Origin: Streptococcus sp. S1 | Lineage (GTDB): Bacteria > Bacillota > Bacilli > Lactobacillales > Streptococcaceae | DNA: 64,000 bases | Reading direction: 5' to 3' | Assembly (NCBI RefSeq): GCF_034137685.1 | Contig: NZ_CP139418.1 | Location: 1,205,001 to 1,269,000, forward strand | In this document: piece after piece, positions 9,044 through 18,678 of the stretch | Layout of the letters: each line of letters starts with the position of its first letter | How positions within the stretch are numbered: the first letter of the stretch is position 1 | Made by a program: the position numbers and the translations under genes | Notes under the pieces: generated by a model | The model's database searches: none | What the model was told of the DNA's origin: nothing | What the model saw: the letters and a program-made list of their open reading frames with translations, nothing else

Positions 9044-9613
9044 ATGGCAGAAAGAAAAATATCCGAGAAATCCTTGGAAAATCTCAAACGATTTAACCAA
9101 GAAAACAATGCGATTACACGAGAATCCATCGAAATCTCTCTCCTGCAATTGTTGGAGAAAAAAGATCTGAAAAAGATCACTATCTCTGAGCTGGTTCAGC
9201 GTGCAGGTGTCTCTCGAGCAGCTTTTTACCGTAATTATGACTCCAAGGAAGAGATTCTAGAGTCCATCTTTCAATCTAGTATCGCAAAGATTACCAAGTC
9301 TTTAGATGGCTACAACCTCAAGACAGACCTCTATCAAGTCTGGGTCTATCTCTTTAAGGAAGTCAAGAAAGAAGCCAAGATCATCAGTCTAGCCATTGAT
9401 TATAATTTCGAGCGGCTCTTGACCAAGGCAGTCTATGATTTTTTAGAAAAACGAAATGGCAGCTCCTCGAATGGCGCTGGCAGCTACCTCAATTCCTTCT
9501 GGAGCTCAGCCATTGTCTCTGTCATCTCCAAATGGATTAAGGATGGCATGAAGATCCCCGCCGAGAAGATCGCGACCCTAGGCCTGCCCCTCTTTCCACA
9601 AAAGAAGAAGTAA
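9044..9613 (+). CDS. TetR/AcrR family transcriptional regulator
   Basis: A 189-residue regulator. The helix-turn-helix is at about residues 45-70: KKITISELVQRAGVSRAAFY then RNYDSKEEIL, the typical TetR signature with conserved Phe-Tyr. The C-terminal ligand domain is divergent. It is transcribed divergently from the DegV gene with a strong promoter between, so control of that gene or of itself is the simplest guess. A short hairpin (CCACC-gaga-GGTGG-TTTT) follows the stop. Confidence 0.85.
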   Translation: MAERKISEKSLENLKRFNQENNAITRESIEISLLQLLEKKDLKKITISELVQRAGVSRAAFYRNYDSKEEILESIFQSSIAKITKSLDGYNLKTDLYQVWVYLFKEVKKEAKIISLAIDYNFERLLTKAVYDFLEKRNGSSSNGAGSYLNSFWSSAIVSVISKWIKDGMKIPAEKIATLGLPLFPQKKK

Positions 9614-9712
9614 TCACCACCGAGAGGTGGTTTTAAAGTAAACTGCTCTTCTCCATAACGAGCTCATATGAATAGATTAAACTGAGCACAGATTGTACAA
9701 AGGACAAGAACG

Positions 9713-10282
9713 ATGATCGAAGAACGAATCCAAGCTGCTAAGCAGTATGTTAAAACCTTATTTGCTGATCGAGCGGATGGCCATGATATGGAGCATACCC
9801 TCCGCGTCTATACCAATGCTATGAGAATCGCACAAGTAGAAGGTCCATGTGATCTGGAGATAGTGGGCTTGTCAGCTCTTCTTCACGATGCTGATGATGA
9901 TAAATTGTTTCAAACAGAGAATAATGCGAATGCTCGCATGTTTCTAGAAGAGATCGGTATTCCTCAAGACCAAATCGACCAGATTTGTCGGGTTATCAAT
10001 GCTGTTTCTTTCAGCAAAAATCGCGGTAAGCATCCAGAAACCTTAGAAGGCAAAATTGTCCAGGATGCAGACCGCCTGGACGCGATAGGAGCTGTAGGAA
10101 TTGCGCGAACTTTTTCCTATGGTGGCCACAAAGGGAGGTCCCTCACTGATACTGTCCAACATTTCCATGACAAGTTGCTTCTATTAAAAGATGAAATGAA
10201 CACGGAGACTGCCAAACAAATGGCAAAAAGTCGCCATCAATTTTTAATCACCTTTCTAAAAGAACTAGAGAAGGAACTCTAA
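9713..10282 (+). CDS. HD domain phosphohydrolase
   Basis: A 189-residue HD-superfamily protein. The metal-binding residues are in order: H of GHDMEHTLRVY (about residue 24), the HD pair in SALLHDADDDK (about 57) and the distal Asp in VQDADRLDAIGAVGIAR (about 115). This arrangement fits the YedJ-like nucleotide/phosphate hydrolases; the substrate is unknown. It is a monocistronic gene convergent with the deacetylase gene, separated from it by a repeat copy. Confidence 0.85.
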   Translation: MIEERIQAAKQYVKTLFADRADGHDMEHTLRVYTNAMRIAQVEGPCDLEIVGLSALLHDADDDKLFQTENNANARMFLEEIGIPQDQIDQICRVINAVSFSKNRGKHPETLEGKIVQDADRLDAIGAVGIARTFSYGGHKGRSLTDTVQHFHDKLLLLKDEMNTETAKQMAKSRHQFLITFLKELEKEL

Positions 10283-10283
10283 C

Positions 10284-10465
10284 AAAAGAGGCTGGGACAA
10301 AAGTCCTAGCCTCTCAATTATTTTTGGATTGTTGAGCAAGACGCAGTGGTTGAGTGGGCTCTACTACGCTGATTTCATCAGCTTTTAAAGCCCTACTCAA
10401 CTGTGCGGAGGTGGGACGACGAAATCGAATTCTAACGAATTACCGATTTCTGTCCCAGCCTCTTT
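10284..10465 (-). repeat. MITE-like repeat, copy 2 (inverted relative to copy 1)
   Basis: The same element as at 7883-8063, in reverse orientation, nearly identical through the central hairpin (CTCAACTGTGCGGAGGTGGG and flanks). It fills the gap between the convergent HD-domain and deacetylase genes, where its GAGGCTGGGAC...GTCCTAGCCTC stem can act as a terminator. Confidence 0.85.
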
Positions 10466-10467
10466 CT

Positions 10468-11346
10468 TTATTCTTGGATCATGGCTAGGAGGTCCTCTCC
10501 TGTAGTGGTTGGAAGGATCCGGACTCGTTTGAGGGCATAGAGGCCATCAGCGGAACTGGCGAGTCCATTTTTAGTGGTGAGGCCTAGTTTGTAGTCAGCT
10601 TTCTTGGCTTGGTCGATTGTAACCTGGCTGTAGCGACCAGATGGGTAGACGATAACGCTAGTATTTTGATCCAGCACCTTATCCAGCAGGCGTTTAGAAG
10701 CGACCAGCTCATTCTTTTGGGTTTCAAGACTGGAATTGGCTAGGTCTGGATGATTGACCGTATGGCTTTCAAAGGTCAAGCCAGCTTTTTTCATCTCTTT
10801 GATTTGGTCAAAGGTCAGGACATTTTCTTTTTCTTTTTGTGTAAAGTCCGTGATGATATTGTTGGTGGCGGTCATCTTGTACTTCTTAAGAAGCGGATAG
10901 ACGATGGTATAGAAATCCTCGACGCCATCATCAAAGGTCAACCAGACATATTTCTTTCCTTTTGGCACTTCATTTTTTGCGAGGATGCGATAGGCTTCCT
11001 CAGGCGTCAGGGTGTAGTAACCCGCTTTTTTCAGGGCCTTTAGTTGGCTTTCAAAGGTTTCTGGATCGACAATCAGATTGGCATTGGCAGCTTCAGACTC
11101 GGCCATATTGTGCACGGAGTGGTACATGAGGATGGGCAGTTTAACCGGCTTTTTCACTCGGGTCCACTCGATAGAGGAACTGTGTTCATCTAGCGAGCGC
11201 GTCACGGCAGTACCACTGGTATTTCCGTCACTCAGCTGAGTGATCCTTTTGATCAGAAGAAAGCTACAAATAAAGATACAGACCAGGAGGAGGGCATTGA
11301 TTCCAAGTAGGACTTTGATTTTTTTAGGTACTCTTCGTTTACTCAT
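10468..11346 (-). CDS. Polysaccharide deacetylase family protein (membrane anchored)
   Basis: A carbohydrate esterase family 4 (NodB fold) protein of 292 residues. An N-terminal membrane anchor (about residues 10-32, VLLGINALLLVCIFICSFLL) places the enzyme outside the cell. Motifs: PILMYHSV near the domain start (as in PgaB/IcaB-type deacetylases), FDDGVEDFY for metal and catalysis, FESHTVNHPDL with the His ligands, and YPSGRY. It probably removes N-acetyl groups from a cell-surface glycan; it is much shorter than pneumococcal PgdA. The Met at 11346 is chosen over an upstream in-frame start for its cytoplasmic basic start (MSKRRVPKKIK). Confidence 0.85.
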   Translation of the reverse strand: MSKRRVPKKIKVLLGINALLLVCIFICSFLLIKRITQLSDGNTSGTAVTRSLDEHSSSIEWTRVKKPVKLPILMYHSVHNMAESEAANANLIVDPETFESQLKALKKAGYYTLTPEEAYRILAKNEVPKGKKYVWLTFDDGVEDFYTIVYPLLKKYKMTATNNIITDFTQKEKENVLTFDQIKEMKKAGLTFESHTVNHPDLANSSLETQKNELVASKRLLDKVLDQNTSVIVYPSGRYSQVTIDQAKKADYKLGLTTKNGLASSADGLYALKRVRILPTTTGEDLLAMIQE

Positions 11347-11458
11347 AGTGTCACCGTTTTCATCATTTTCTCTATTGTACCACAAATTCTATGTTCTTTT
11401 CCAGAACTTGCTACAGGCAGATCCTGTCATGAAAATTCAGAATTTTTAAGGCAATTGG

Positions 11459-11487
11459 CTGTCAAACGCTCAAGTTTTTGTTATAAT
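11459..11487 (+). promoter_or_regulatory. Promoter of hom-thrB
   Basis: CTGTCA (11459-11464) and TATAAT (11482-11487) with 17 bases between, 34 bases before the hom start and followed by CAAGGAG as ribosome site. Confidence 0.65.
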
Positions 11488-11521
11488 GGAGCTACTATAG
11501 AAAATTCAAGGAGTCAATAGG

Positions 11522-12808
11522 ATGTCTGTTAAGATTGCCTTACTAGGATTTGGTACTGTTGCTAGTGGCGTACCATTTTTATTAAAAGAAAACCATGAAA
11601 AAATCACCCAGGCAGCTCAAGATGAAATCGAGATCGCTAAGGTCTTGGTTCGAGATGATGCGGAGATGAAAAGCTTGCAAGCGGCGGGTCACGACTACAA
11701 CTTTGTAACCAATGTTGATGAGATCATTGAAGACAAGGACATTGCCATCGTGGTCGAATTGATGGGTCGTATCGAGCCAGCTAAGACCTTTATCACCCGT
11801 GCGCTGGAAGCAGGCAAGCATGTAGTTTCTGCTAACAAAGACCTTCTTGCCGTTCATGGAAGCGAGTTGCTAGAGATTGCTCAAAAACACAAAGTGGCAC
11901 TTTATTACGAAGCTGCCGTAGCTGGTGGGATCCCAATCCTTCGGACCTTGGTCAATTCCCTTGCTTCTGACAAGGTGACCAAAGTGCTCGGTGTGGTCAA
12001 TGGAACCTCTAACTTCATGATGACCAAAATGGTCGAAGAAGGCTGGACTTATGAGGATGCTTTAGCAGAAGCGCAACGTCTTGGTTACGCTGAAAGTGAT
12101 CCAACCAACGACGTTGAAGGAATCGATGCTGCCTACAAGATGGTGATCTTGAGCCAGTTCGCTTTTGGAATGAATATCCAATTTGACCAAGTAGGTCACA
12201 AAGGAATCAGCCAAATCACTCCTCAAGATGTCTCAGTTGCTCAAAGCCTTGGATATGTCATCAAGCTGGTCGGCTCCATTGTTGAAACAGAGTCAGGGAT
12301 CGCAGCAGAAGTGACACCAACCTTCCTTCCAAAACAACATCCACTCGCAGGAGTGAATGATGTCATGAATGCGGTCTATGTGGAATCCATCGGTATTGGT
12401 GAGTCTATGTACTACGGACCAGGTGCTGGTCAAAAACCAACTGCGACAAGTGTCGTAGCCGACCTTGTCCGCATTGTCCGTCGTCTAAAAGAAGGAACGA
12501 TCGGTAAAGCCTTCAATGAATACAGCCGCCCTCTTCAATTGGCTAAGCCAGAAGACGTGAAGAACAATTATTATTTCTCAATTAAGGCACCAGATGCGAC
12601 TGGTCAAATCTTGCGTCTTGCGGAAATCTTTAATGCAGAAGGAGCTTCCTTCAAGCAAATCCTTCAAGAAGACTCAGATGGTCAATTTGCAAGTGTCGTC
12701 ATCATTACCCACCAAGTCAACCAAACACAATTCAAGAACTTGGTTGAAAAATTGGATTCAGAGGCGAATTTCGAACTCTTGAATACCTTTAAAGTCTTGG
12801 GAGAATAA
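11522..12808 (+). CDS. hom: Homoserine dehydrogenase
   Basis: A 428-residue NAD(P)-dependent enzyme reducing aspartate semialdehyde to homoserine. The Rossmann motif GFGTVASGV is at residues 9-17, [14 protein letters not shown] is at about 102, the catalytic region [11 protein letters not shown] near 130 and the [11 protein letters not shown] block near 160. A C-terminal ACT domain (from about 350, [15 protein letters not shown]) suggests feedback control by threonine. It forms a two-gene operon with thrB, two bases downstream. Aspartokinase and threonine synthase are not in the window. Confidence 0.97.
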   Translation: MSVKIALLGFGTVASGVPFLLKENHEKITQAAQDEIEIAKVLVRDDAEMKSLQAAGHDYNFVTNVDEIIEDKDIAIVVELMGRIEPAKTFITRALEAGKHVVSANKDLLAVHGSELLEIAQKHKVALYYEAAVAGGIPILRTLVNSLASDKVTKVLGVVNGTSNFMMTKMVEEGWTYEDALAEAQRLGYAESDPTNDVEGIDAAYKMVILSQFAFGMNIQFDQVGHKGISQITPQDVSVAQSLGYVIKLVGSIVETESGIAAEVTPTFLPKQHPLAGVNDVMNAVYVESIGIGESMYYGPGAGQKPTATSVVADLVRIVRRLKEGTIGKAFNEYSRPLQLAKPEDVKNNYYFSIKAPDATGQILRLAEIFNAEGASFKQILQEDSDGQFASVVIITHQVNQTQFKNLVEKLDSEANFELLNTFKVLGE

Positions 12809-12810
12809 GC

Positions 12811-13677
12811 ATGAAAATTATTGTTCCAGCAACCAGTGCCAATGTAGGGCCAGGATTTGATTCTGTTGGGATTGCCGTGACTCGCTATTTGACCATTGAA
12901 GTCCTTGAACCAGCTGATGCTTGGTTCATTGAGCATGATCTTGGAGCAGGGATTCCGACGGATGAGAAAAACCTCTTGCTCTCAACAGCTCTTTCTATCT
13001 CAACTGATATGCAGCCTCATCGGATCAAGATGACCAGTCAAGTGCCTTTGGCGCGTGGTCTTGGATCTTCTAGCTCGGTCATTGTCGCAGGGATTGAATT
13101 GGCCAACCAATTAGCCAACCTCCAGCTATCAGACGCTGAAAAATTACGCATCGCGACCGAGATCGAAGGTCATCCGGATAATGTAGCTCCAGCTATCTTT
13201 GGGAATATGGTCATTGCGAGCTACATCGGTGAAGATGTCCAATATGTCACGGCTGACTTCCCAAGCTGTGACCTTGTGGCCTTTGTACCGAGCTACCAAT
13301 TGAAAACCAGTGATAGTCGCAATGTCCTACCGAAAGAATGGTCTTATAAGGAAGCTGTCGCAGCTAGTAGCGTAGCCAATGTCGCTATCGCAGCTCTCCT
13401 CAAGGGAGATTTGCTGACGGCTGGTCGCTCCATCGAGTCAGATCATTTCCACGAACGCTACCGTCAATCTCTTGTCAAAGAGTTCCCTCAGGTCAAAGAA
13501 GTAGCACACGCGCATGGGGCTTACGCCACCTATCTGTCAGGAGCAGGCCCAACAATCATGAACCTCTTAGCCCCAGAGCATACAGCCGCCTTTGTCGTAG
13601 CTCTCGAAAAGCTCGGGCTAGATGGTCAGATTTTCCAACTTAAAATTGACACATTTGGCGTTCGTGTTGAGAAATAA
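12811..13677 (+). CDS. thrB: Homoserine kinase
   Basis: A 288-residue GHMP kinase. It begins [19 protein letters not shown], the ATP-binding glycine/serine loop is [16 protein letters not shown] (about residues 75-90), and the third GHMP motif is [16 protein letters not shown] near 235. It phosphorylates homoserine for threonine synthesis. The start lies two bases after the hom stop, so the two are co-translated. Confidence 0.97.
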   Translation: MKIIVPATSANVGPGFDSVGIAVTRYLTIEVLEPADAWFIEHDLGAGIPTDEKNLLLSTALSISTDMQPHRIKMTSQVPLARGLGSSSSVIVAGIELANQLANLQLSDAEKLRIATEIEGHPDNVAPAIFGNMVIASYIGEDVQYVTADFPSCDLVAFVPSYQLKTSDSRNVLPKEWSYKEAVAASSVANVAIAALLKGDLLTAGRSIESDHFHERYRQSLVKEFPQVKEVAHAHGAYATYLSGAGPTIMNLLAPEHTAAFVVALEKLGLDGQIFQLKIDTFGVRVEK

Positions 13678-13802
13678 ACCTCAATGTAACACAAATGAAA
13701 GAAGGATGTATACGAATGTATATGTCCTTTTTGCTTCTCCTATGGTAGAATAAGAATTGTATGGGGAAAAGCTCAAGCTTTCCCGAAAGTTTAGGGGGAA
13801 AC

Positions 13803-14741
13803 ATGAAACCAGAATATTTATATAGTATTGCTACCGATCTTGGGCTGCAATTTGATGGCGAAGCCCGTGTGATGTATGGAGAGCGTGAAGGCTTCTTGTT
13901 AGTCATCGAAGGCGCTCAAACCAAGAATGTATTTACCATTTCACTCAGTGTGAAACAAGGTTCCGAAGGAGACTTGATCGAAGATAGTGAAATTCTTTGG
14001 AATGAATTAAAAGAACAATCAAAAGCCATTAATGCCATCTCTTTTGATGGTTACTTGACTTCTATCGTTGTCAAAGGCGGAATGACTAAAGGGAAGGCTG
14101 TTGAAACCTTATGGACAGCTATCCAAGATATTGTTGATTTCTTACTCAACCACCAATTTGTGCAAGTGAATGCGGAAACGGGTGAGGAAGGACCAATCGG
14201 TCTGTATCAAATTGGAGATGCGATCTTTTTAATCGACGATGCAACCTTTAGAGCCTACCAAGCCGAAGTGCAAGATACAGTTGAGGCTTATGAAGCGCGG
14301 GAAGAAAACTTCCTTTTAGGGATTCTAGGGGCTGTGATCGGTGTAATCATCGGTGGAGCAGTTGCCCTCTTGGTAGCGCGTCTTGGCTATGTATCTGTTT
14401 TAGCAGGGGCTGCCCTCGGTTATTGTACTATCAAAGGTTATGAGATCCTTGGTAAGAAATTGACTAAAAAAGGTGTGGTAGTTTCAGCTATTTTGATGGT
14501 CTTGACGGTCTTTTTGGTCAACCAATTAGATTATACTTTGGCGCTCATGAGTAAGCTCGATCTTCCATTTGATTTGTCCTGGACGATTGTCAATGAAGCG
14601 ACATTCTCAGGGGACGTCCCAGATAAATTTTATTTGAATCTAGGATTGCTGGCTGTCTTCACTCTTGGTGGTGCTTGGATTTCAGTCAAATCAGCTCTGG
14701 ATGGACAAAAGAATCGTGCCATTGCGCGTAAAATTGCATAA
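13803..14741 (+). CDS. Unknown membrane protein
   Basis: Not recognised. A 312-residue protein with a soluble, mixed-charge N-terminal domain (about residues 1-165) followed by hydrophobic segments near 175-205 (LLGILGAVIGVIIGGAVALL), 228-250 and a last one near 280. GGGGGAAAC precedes the ATG at 13803; an upstream in-frame ATG at 13761 lacks a ribosome site. It is monocistronic: a hairpin terminator follows, and thrB ends 125 bases upstream. No enzyme motif is visible. Confidence 0.7.
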   Translation: MKPEYLYSIATDLGLQFDGEARVMYGEREGFLLVIEGAQTKNVFTISLSVKQGSEGDLIEDSEILWNELKEQSKAINAISFDGYLTSIVVKGGMTKGKAVETLWTAIQDIVDFLLNHQFVQVNAETGEEGPIGLYQIGDAIFLIDDATFRAYQAEVQDTVEAYEAREENFLLGILGAVIGVIIGGAVALLVARLGYVSVLAGAALGYCTIKGYEILGKKLTKKGVVVSAILMVLTVFLVNQLDYTLALMSKLDLPFDLSWTIVNEATFSGDVPDKFYLNLGLLAVFTLGGAWISVKSALDGQKNRAIARKIA

Positions 14742-14750
14742 TATAGCATA

Positions 14751-14792
14751 AAAGGAAGGCCTGAATATTATAGGCCTTCTTTTGTTTTTTTA
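14751..14792 (+). terminator. Rho-independent terminator
   Basis: GAAGGCCT (14755-14762) pairs with AGGCCTTC (14772-14779) and is followed by a long T-rich run, separating the unknown membrane gene from murB. Confidence 0.85.
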
Positions 14793-14856
14793 GGGTCGAA
14801 AAATAGTCAAAAATTTGGTATAATGGTTTGTATTTTATAGAGAGAGAATAGACAGA

Positions 14857-15756
14857 ATGATGATTGAAAAAATTAATCAAATTCTTGAAGGGATTGATAT
14901 CCGTTTTCAAGAACCTTTAAAATATTATACCTTCACAAAGGTAGGTGGAAATGCTGAATTTTTAGCCTTTCCTCGCAACCAATACGAATTAAAACGCATC
15001 GTTCAATTTGCCAACCAAGAGCAAATTCCATGGATGGTCCTTGGCAATGCGTCCAATATCATTGTCCGCGATGGGGGCATTCCGGGATTTGTCATTATGT
15101 TTGATCGCTTGCGTGACATCAGTGTGGATGGTTATGTGATCGAAGCAGAGGCAGGAGCTAAACTCATCGACACCACTCATGTGGCCTTGCATCATAGTTT
15201 GAAAGGCTTCGAGTTTGCCAGTGGCATTCCAGGCAGTGTCGGTGGCGCTGTCTTTATGAATGCGGGAGCTTATGGGGGAGAGATCGCTCATGTCCTTGTA
15301 TCCTGTAAGGTCTTGACCAAAGATGGGGAGATCGAAACTCTGTCAGCGAGTGAACTCGCTTTTGGCTACCGGCAATCTAAGATTCAAGAGACAGGTGCTG
15401 TTGTCATCTCTGCCAAATTTGCTTTGTCACCAGGTAATCACGAGCAAATCAAACAGGAGATGGATCGGTTGACCCATCTTCGTCAGTTGAAACAACCCCT
15501 TGAATACCCTTCATGTGGATCTGTTTTTAAGCGTCCTGTTGGCCATTTTGCTGGTCAATTGATCAGTGAAGCAGGTCTAAAAGGCTATCGAATCGGTGGT
15601 GTGGAAGTCTCTGAAAAGCATGCAGGCTTTATGGTCAATGTCGACAATGGAACAGCTAAGGACTATGAAGATCTGATCGCCCATGTCATTGAGGCAGTAG
15701 AAGCTCACTCAGGCGTCCGTTTAGAACCAGAAGTTCGCATTATTGGTCAAGCCTAA
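14857..15756 (+). CDS. murB: UDP-N-acetylenolpyruvoylglucosamine reductase
   Basis: An FAD enzyme making UDP-MurNAc for peptidoglycan. The FAD-binding block is [17 protein letters not shown] (about residues 59-75), with [20 protein letters not shown] near 125. The active-site serine is in [11 protein letters not shown] near 222, and it ends PEVRIIG. The 299-residue length is right. An extended -10 (TGGTATAAT, 14816-14824) drives it. As in other streptococci it precedes potABCD. Confidence 0.97.
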   Translation: MMIEKINQILEGIDIRFQEPLKYYTFTKVGGNAEFLAFPRNQYELKRIVQFANQEQIPWMVLGNASNIIVRDGGIPGFVIMFDRLRDISVDGYVIEAEAGAKLIDTTHVALHHSLKGFEFASGIPGSVGGAVFMNAGAYGGEIAHVLVSCKVLTKDGEIETLSASELAFGYRQSKIQETGAVVISAKFALSPGNHEQIKQEMDRLTHLRQLKQPLEYPSCGSVFKRPVGHFAGQLISEAGLKGYRIGGVEVSEKHAGFMVNVDNGTAKDYEDLIAHVIEAVEAHSGVRLEPEVRIIGQA

Positions 15757-15784
15757 GAACTTTAATGTGAAGAACAATTGATAG

Positions 15785-15935
15785 ATTAAACATCGATAGC
15801 ATCAGTCGGAAAGGGGGTGAGTGCCTATCGATACCGTAAATAGGTGGGGCAGTCTAGTAAGTCCCCGAGAGGTATTGGTGGTCTGACAGGTCTTCCTGTC
15901 AGCCGCTGCGTTTTCGTTTGAAAAGCAGTTTGGTA
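15785..15935 (+). ncRNA. Structured RNA between murB and potA (candidate leader or sRNA)
   Basis: The 207-base gap holds several mutually compatible or competing stems. ATCGATAG (15792-15799) can pair with CTATCGAT (15825-15832). CGATACC (15829-15835) can pair with GGTATTG (15871-15877), enclosing a GGGG/CCCC stem. CTGACAGG-tctt-CCTGTCAG (15883-15902) is a perfect hairpin. CTGC-TTTTC-gttt-GAAAA-GCAG (15906-15928) is a second hairpin ending in T's just before the potA ribosome site. No ORF explains it. Streptococci are known to make a ~170-nt RNA of the Rfam 'asd' motif, but I cannot confirm membership; family unknown. Confidence 0.55.
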
Positions 15936-15963
15936 ATCGTAGTAAAGAAGGAATTTATGTGAA

Positions 15964-17121
15964 TTGAAAAAACCAATTATTGAGTTTAAAAATGTTTCAA
16001 AGGTCTTTGAAGATAGCGGAACTCTTGTCCTAAAGGATATTAATTTTGAGTTGGAAGAAGGGAAGTTCTATACCCTGCTCGGTGCATCTGGATCGGGAAA
16101 ATCGACCATCCTGAATATCATTGCCGGTCTTTTGGATGCGACGACTGGAGATGTCTACCTTGATGGGGAACGGATCAATGATGTTCCTACCAACAAACGG
16201 GATGTCCACACCGTCTTTCAGTCCTATGCCCTGTTTCCACATATGACAGTCTTTGAAAATGTGGCTTTTCCCCTTCGTTTGAAAAAGGTGGACAAGGCTG
16301 AGATCGAACGTCGGGTTTCAGAAGTCTTGAAAATGGTCCAGTTAGCGGGATTTGAAAAACGCTCGATCCAAAAATTATCTGGTGGTCAACGTCAGCGGGT
16401 AGCTATTGCACGGGCTATTATCAATGAACCACGAGTGGTCCTTTTAGATGAGCCCTTGTCTGCCCTTGACTTGAAACTTCGGACAGACATGCAGTATGAG
16501 TTGCGGGAATTGCAACAACGCTTGGGGATTACCTTTGTCTTTGTTACCCACGACCAAGAAGAAGCCCTTGCCATGAGTGACTGGATCTTTGTCATGAATG
16601 AAGGAGAGATCGTCCAATCTGGTACTCCCGTGGATATCTATGATGAACCGATCAACCACTTTGTAGCGACTTTTATCGGGGAGTCTAACATTCTAGATGG
16701 TCGCATGATCGAGGACTACTTGGTTGAGTTCAATGGAAAACGCTTTGAAGCCGTCGATGGGGGAATGCGTCCAAATGAACCAGTTGAAGTCGTCATTCGT
16801 CCTGAAGACTTGCAAATCACTCTTCCTGAAGAAGGCAAGCTCCAAGTGAAGGTGGACACCCAGCTCTTCCGTGGTGTTCATTATGAGATCATCGCTTATG
16901 ATGATTTGGGAAATGAGTGGATGATTCACTCCACTCGGAAGGCCATCGTGGGAGAAGTCATCGGGTTAGACTTTGAACCTGAAGATATCCACGTTATGCG
17001 TCTCAACGAAACCGAAGAAGAATTCGATGCGCGGATCGAAGAGTACGTTGAAGTGGAAGAGCAAGAAGCTGGTTTGATTAATGCCATTGAGGAGGAAAGA
17101 GATGAAGAAAACAACCTCTAA
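15964..17121 (+). CDS. potA: Spermidine/putrescine ABC transporter ATP-binding protein
   Basis: A 385-residue ATPase with Walker [10 protein letters not shown] (about residue 39), Q-loop [11 protein letters not shown], signature [14 protein letters not shown], Walker [13 protein letters not shown] and H-loop [15 protein letters not shown]-terminal TOBE-like regulatory domain spans about 240-350 ([10 protein letters not shown]). It energises polyamine uptake with PotBC and the receptor PotD. The start is TTG at 15964, with AAGGA upstream; no ATG or GTG is available in frame. The acidic tail ([12 protein letters not shown]...) overlaps the potB start. Confidence 0.96.
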   Translation: MKKPIIEFKNVSKVFEDSGTLVLKDINFELEEGKFYTLLGASGSGKSTILNIIAGLLDATTGDVYLDGERINDVPTNKRDVHTVFQSYALFPHMTVFENVAFPLRLKKVDKAEIERRVSEVLKMVQLAGFEKRSIQKLSGGQRQRVAIARAIINEPRVVLLDEPLSALDLKLRTDMQYELRELQQRLGITFVFVTHDQEEALAMSDWIFVMNEGEIVQSGTPVDIYDEPINHFVATFIGESNILDGRMIEDYLVEFNGKRFEAVDGGMRPNEPVEVVIRPEDLQITLPEEGKLQVKVDTQLFRGVHYEIIAYDDLGNEWMIHSTRKAIVGEVIGLDFEPEDIHVMRLNETEEEFDARIEEYVEVEEQEAGLINAIEEERDEENNL

Positions 17122-17908
17122 TCTATTTATCCTCCCTTATTTCTTGTGGATTTTTCTCTTTGTCTTGGCTCCTGTAGTCATGATCATCTTTCAATCGTTT
17201 TTTAAAGTTGAAGGGCAGTTTTCACTTGAAAACTACAAAGAGTTCTTTACTTCGCAAAATTTGACCTATTTAAAGATGAGCTTTAATTCGGTCATTTATG
17301 CCGGAATCGTCACCCTGGTGACGCTCTTGATCTCCTACCCGACTGCTTACTTTTTGACGCTGCTCAAACACCGGCAGTTGTGGTTGATGTTGATTGTCTT
17401 GCCAACCTGGGTCAATCTCTTGCTCAAGGCCTATGCCTTTATCGGAATTTTTGGTCAAAACGGCTCCATCAATAGCTTTTTAAGCTTTCTCGGATTCGCT
17501 CCCCAGCAGATCCTCTTTACCGATTTCTCCTTTATCTTTGTAGCCAGCTACATCGAGTTGCCATTTATGATTTTACCGATCTTTAATGTCTTAGATGACT
17601 TAGATCCAAACTTGATTAATGCCAGCTATGATTTAGGAGCCAATCGTTGGGATACCTTCCGTCATGTGGTCTTCCCCTTGTCCATGAATGGTGTCCGCTC
17701 AGGTGTGCAATCTGTCTTTATTCCTAGTCTGAGTCTCTTCATGTTGACACGGATGATCGGTGGAAATCGCGTCATTACCTTAGGGACTGCGATTGAACAG
17801 CACTTCCTGACAACACAAAACTGGGGAATGGGTTCTACCATCGGAGTTGTTCTGATCCTTGCTATGCTCTTAACCATGTGGGCAACGAGAGAAAGGAGAG
17901 AACGATGA
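17102..17908 (+). CDS. potB: Spermidine/putrescine ABC transporter permease PotB
   Basis: A 268-residue inner-membrane permease with six predicted segments and the binding-protein-dependent transport motif near [19 protein letters not shown] (EAA loop, about residue 178). The start at 17102 follows GAGGAAAGAG and overlaps potA by 20 bases. It pairs with PotC to form the polyamine channel. Confidence 0.95.
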   Translation: MKKTTSNLFILPYFLWIFLFVLAPVVMIIFQSFFKVEGQFSLENYKEFFTSQNLTYLKMSFNSVIYAGIVTLVTLLISYPTAYFLTLLKHRQLWLMLIVLPTWVNLLLKAYAFIGIFGQNGSINSFLSFLGFAPQQILFTDFSFIFVASYIELPFMILPIFNVLDDLDPNLINASYDLGANRWDTFRHVVFPLSMNGVRSGVQSVFIPSLSLFMLTRMIGGNRVITLGTAIEQHFLTTQNWGMGSTIGVVLILAMLLTMWATRERRER

Positions 17909-18678
17909 AAAAAGTATCTCATTTCTATCTAGGTTTCGTCTTTCTGATTCTCTATCTCCCTATCTTCTATTTGATCTTTTATGCTTTCAATAAAGGGGGA
18001 GATATGAATGCCTTCACGGGCTTCACGCTTGAGCATTTCAATGAATTGTTCGCAGATAGTCGCCTAATGCTGATCTTATCAGAGACTTTCCTCTTGGCCT
18101 TCTTGTCAGCCTTGATTGCGACAGTGATCGGAACCTTTGGAGCCATTTATATTTATCAATCAAAGAAGAAGTTAGAAGGACCATTGCTCTCCATCAACAA
18201 CATTCTCATGGTAGCGCCAGACGTTATGATTGGGGCCAGTTTCTTGATTCTCTTTACGACGGTCAAGTACCAGCTAGGTTTCCTATCTGTTCTGGCTAGC
18301 CACGTCGCCTTCTCGATTCCTATTGTGGTCTTGATGGTCTTGCCACGCCTTAAGGAAATGAACCGGGATATGGTCAATGCGGCCTATGACTTGGGAGCTA
18401 CCCAAGTGCAAATGCTCAAAGAGATCATGTTGCCGTATCTGACACCAGCCGTTATCGCGGGCTACTTTATGGCCTTTACCTATTCTCTAGATGACTTTGC
18501 CGTGACTTTCTTTGTAACCGGAAATGGCTTTACAACCTTGTCAGTAGAGATCTACTCACGTGCGCGTCAAGGGATTTCCCTTAGTATCAATGCCTTGTCC
18601 GCCCTTGTCTTTCTCTTTAGTGTGCTCTTGGTCATCGGTTATTACTTTATCACCCGTGAAAAGGAGGAAGCAGCATGA
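17905..18678 (+). CDS. potC: Spermidine/putrescine ABC transporter permease PotC
   Basis: A 257-residue permease with six hydrophobic segments and the EAA loop NAAYDLGATQVQMLKEIMLP (about residue 156). It overlaps potB by the four bases ATGA, as does potD with potC, showing a tightly coupled operon. Confidence 0.95.
   Translation: MKKVSHFYLGFVFLILYLPIFYLIFYAFNKGGDMNAFTGFTLEHFNELFADSRLMLILSETFLLAFLSALIATVIGTFGAIYIYQSKKKLEGPLLSINNILMVAPDVMIGASFLILFTTVKYQLGFLSVLASHVAFSIPIVVLMVLPRLKEMNRDMVNAAYDLGATQVQMLKEIMLPYLTPAVIAGYFMAFTYSLDDFAVTFFVTGNGFTTLSVEIYSRARQGISLSINALSALVFLFSVLLVIGYYFITREKEEAA

Noticed and set aside
8915..9148. N-terminal extension of the DegV frame
   Set aside because: It crosses the divergent promoter region and the start of the TetR-family gene, while a ribosome site precedes the conserved KIIADSGCDY start.
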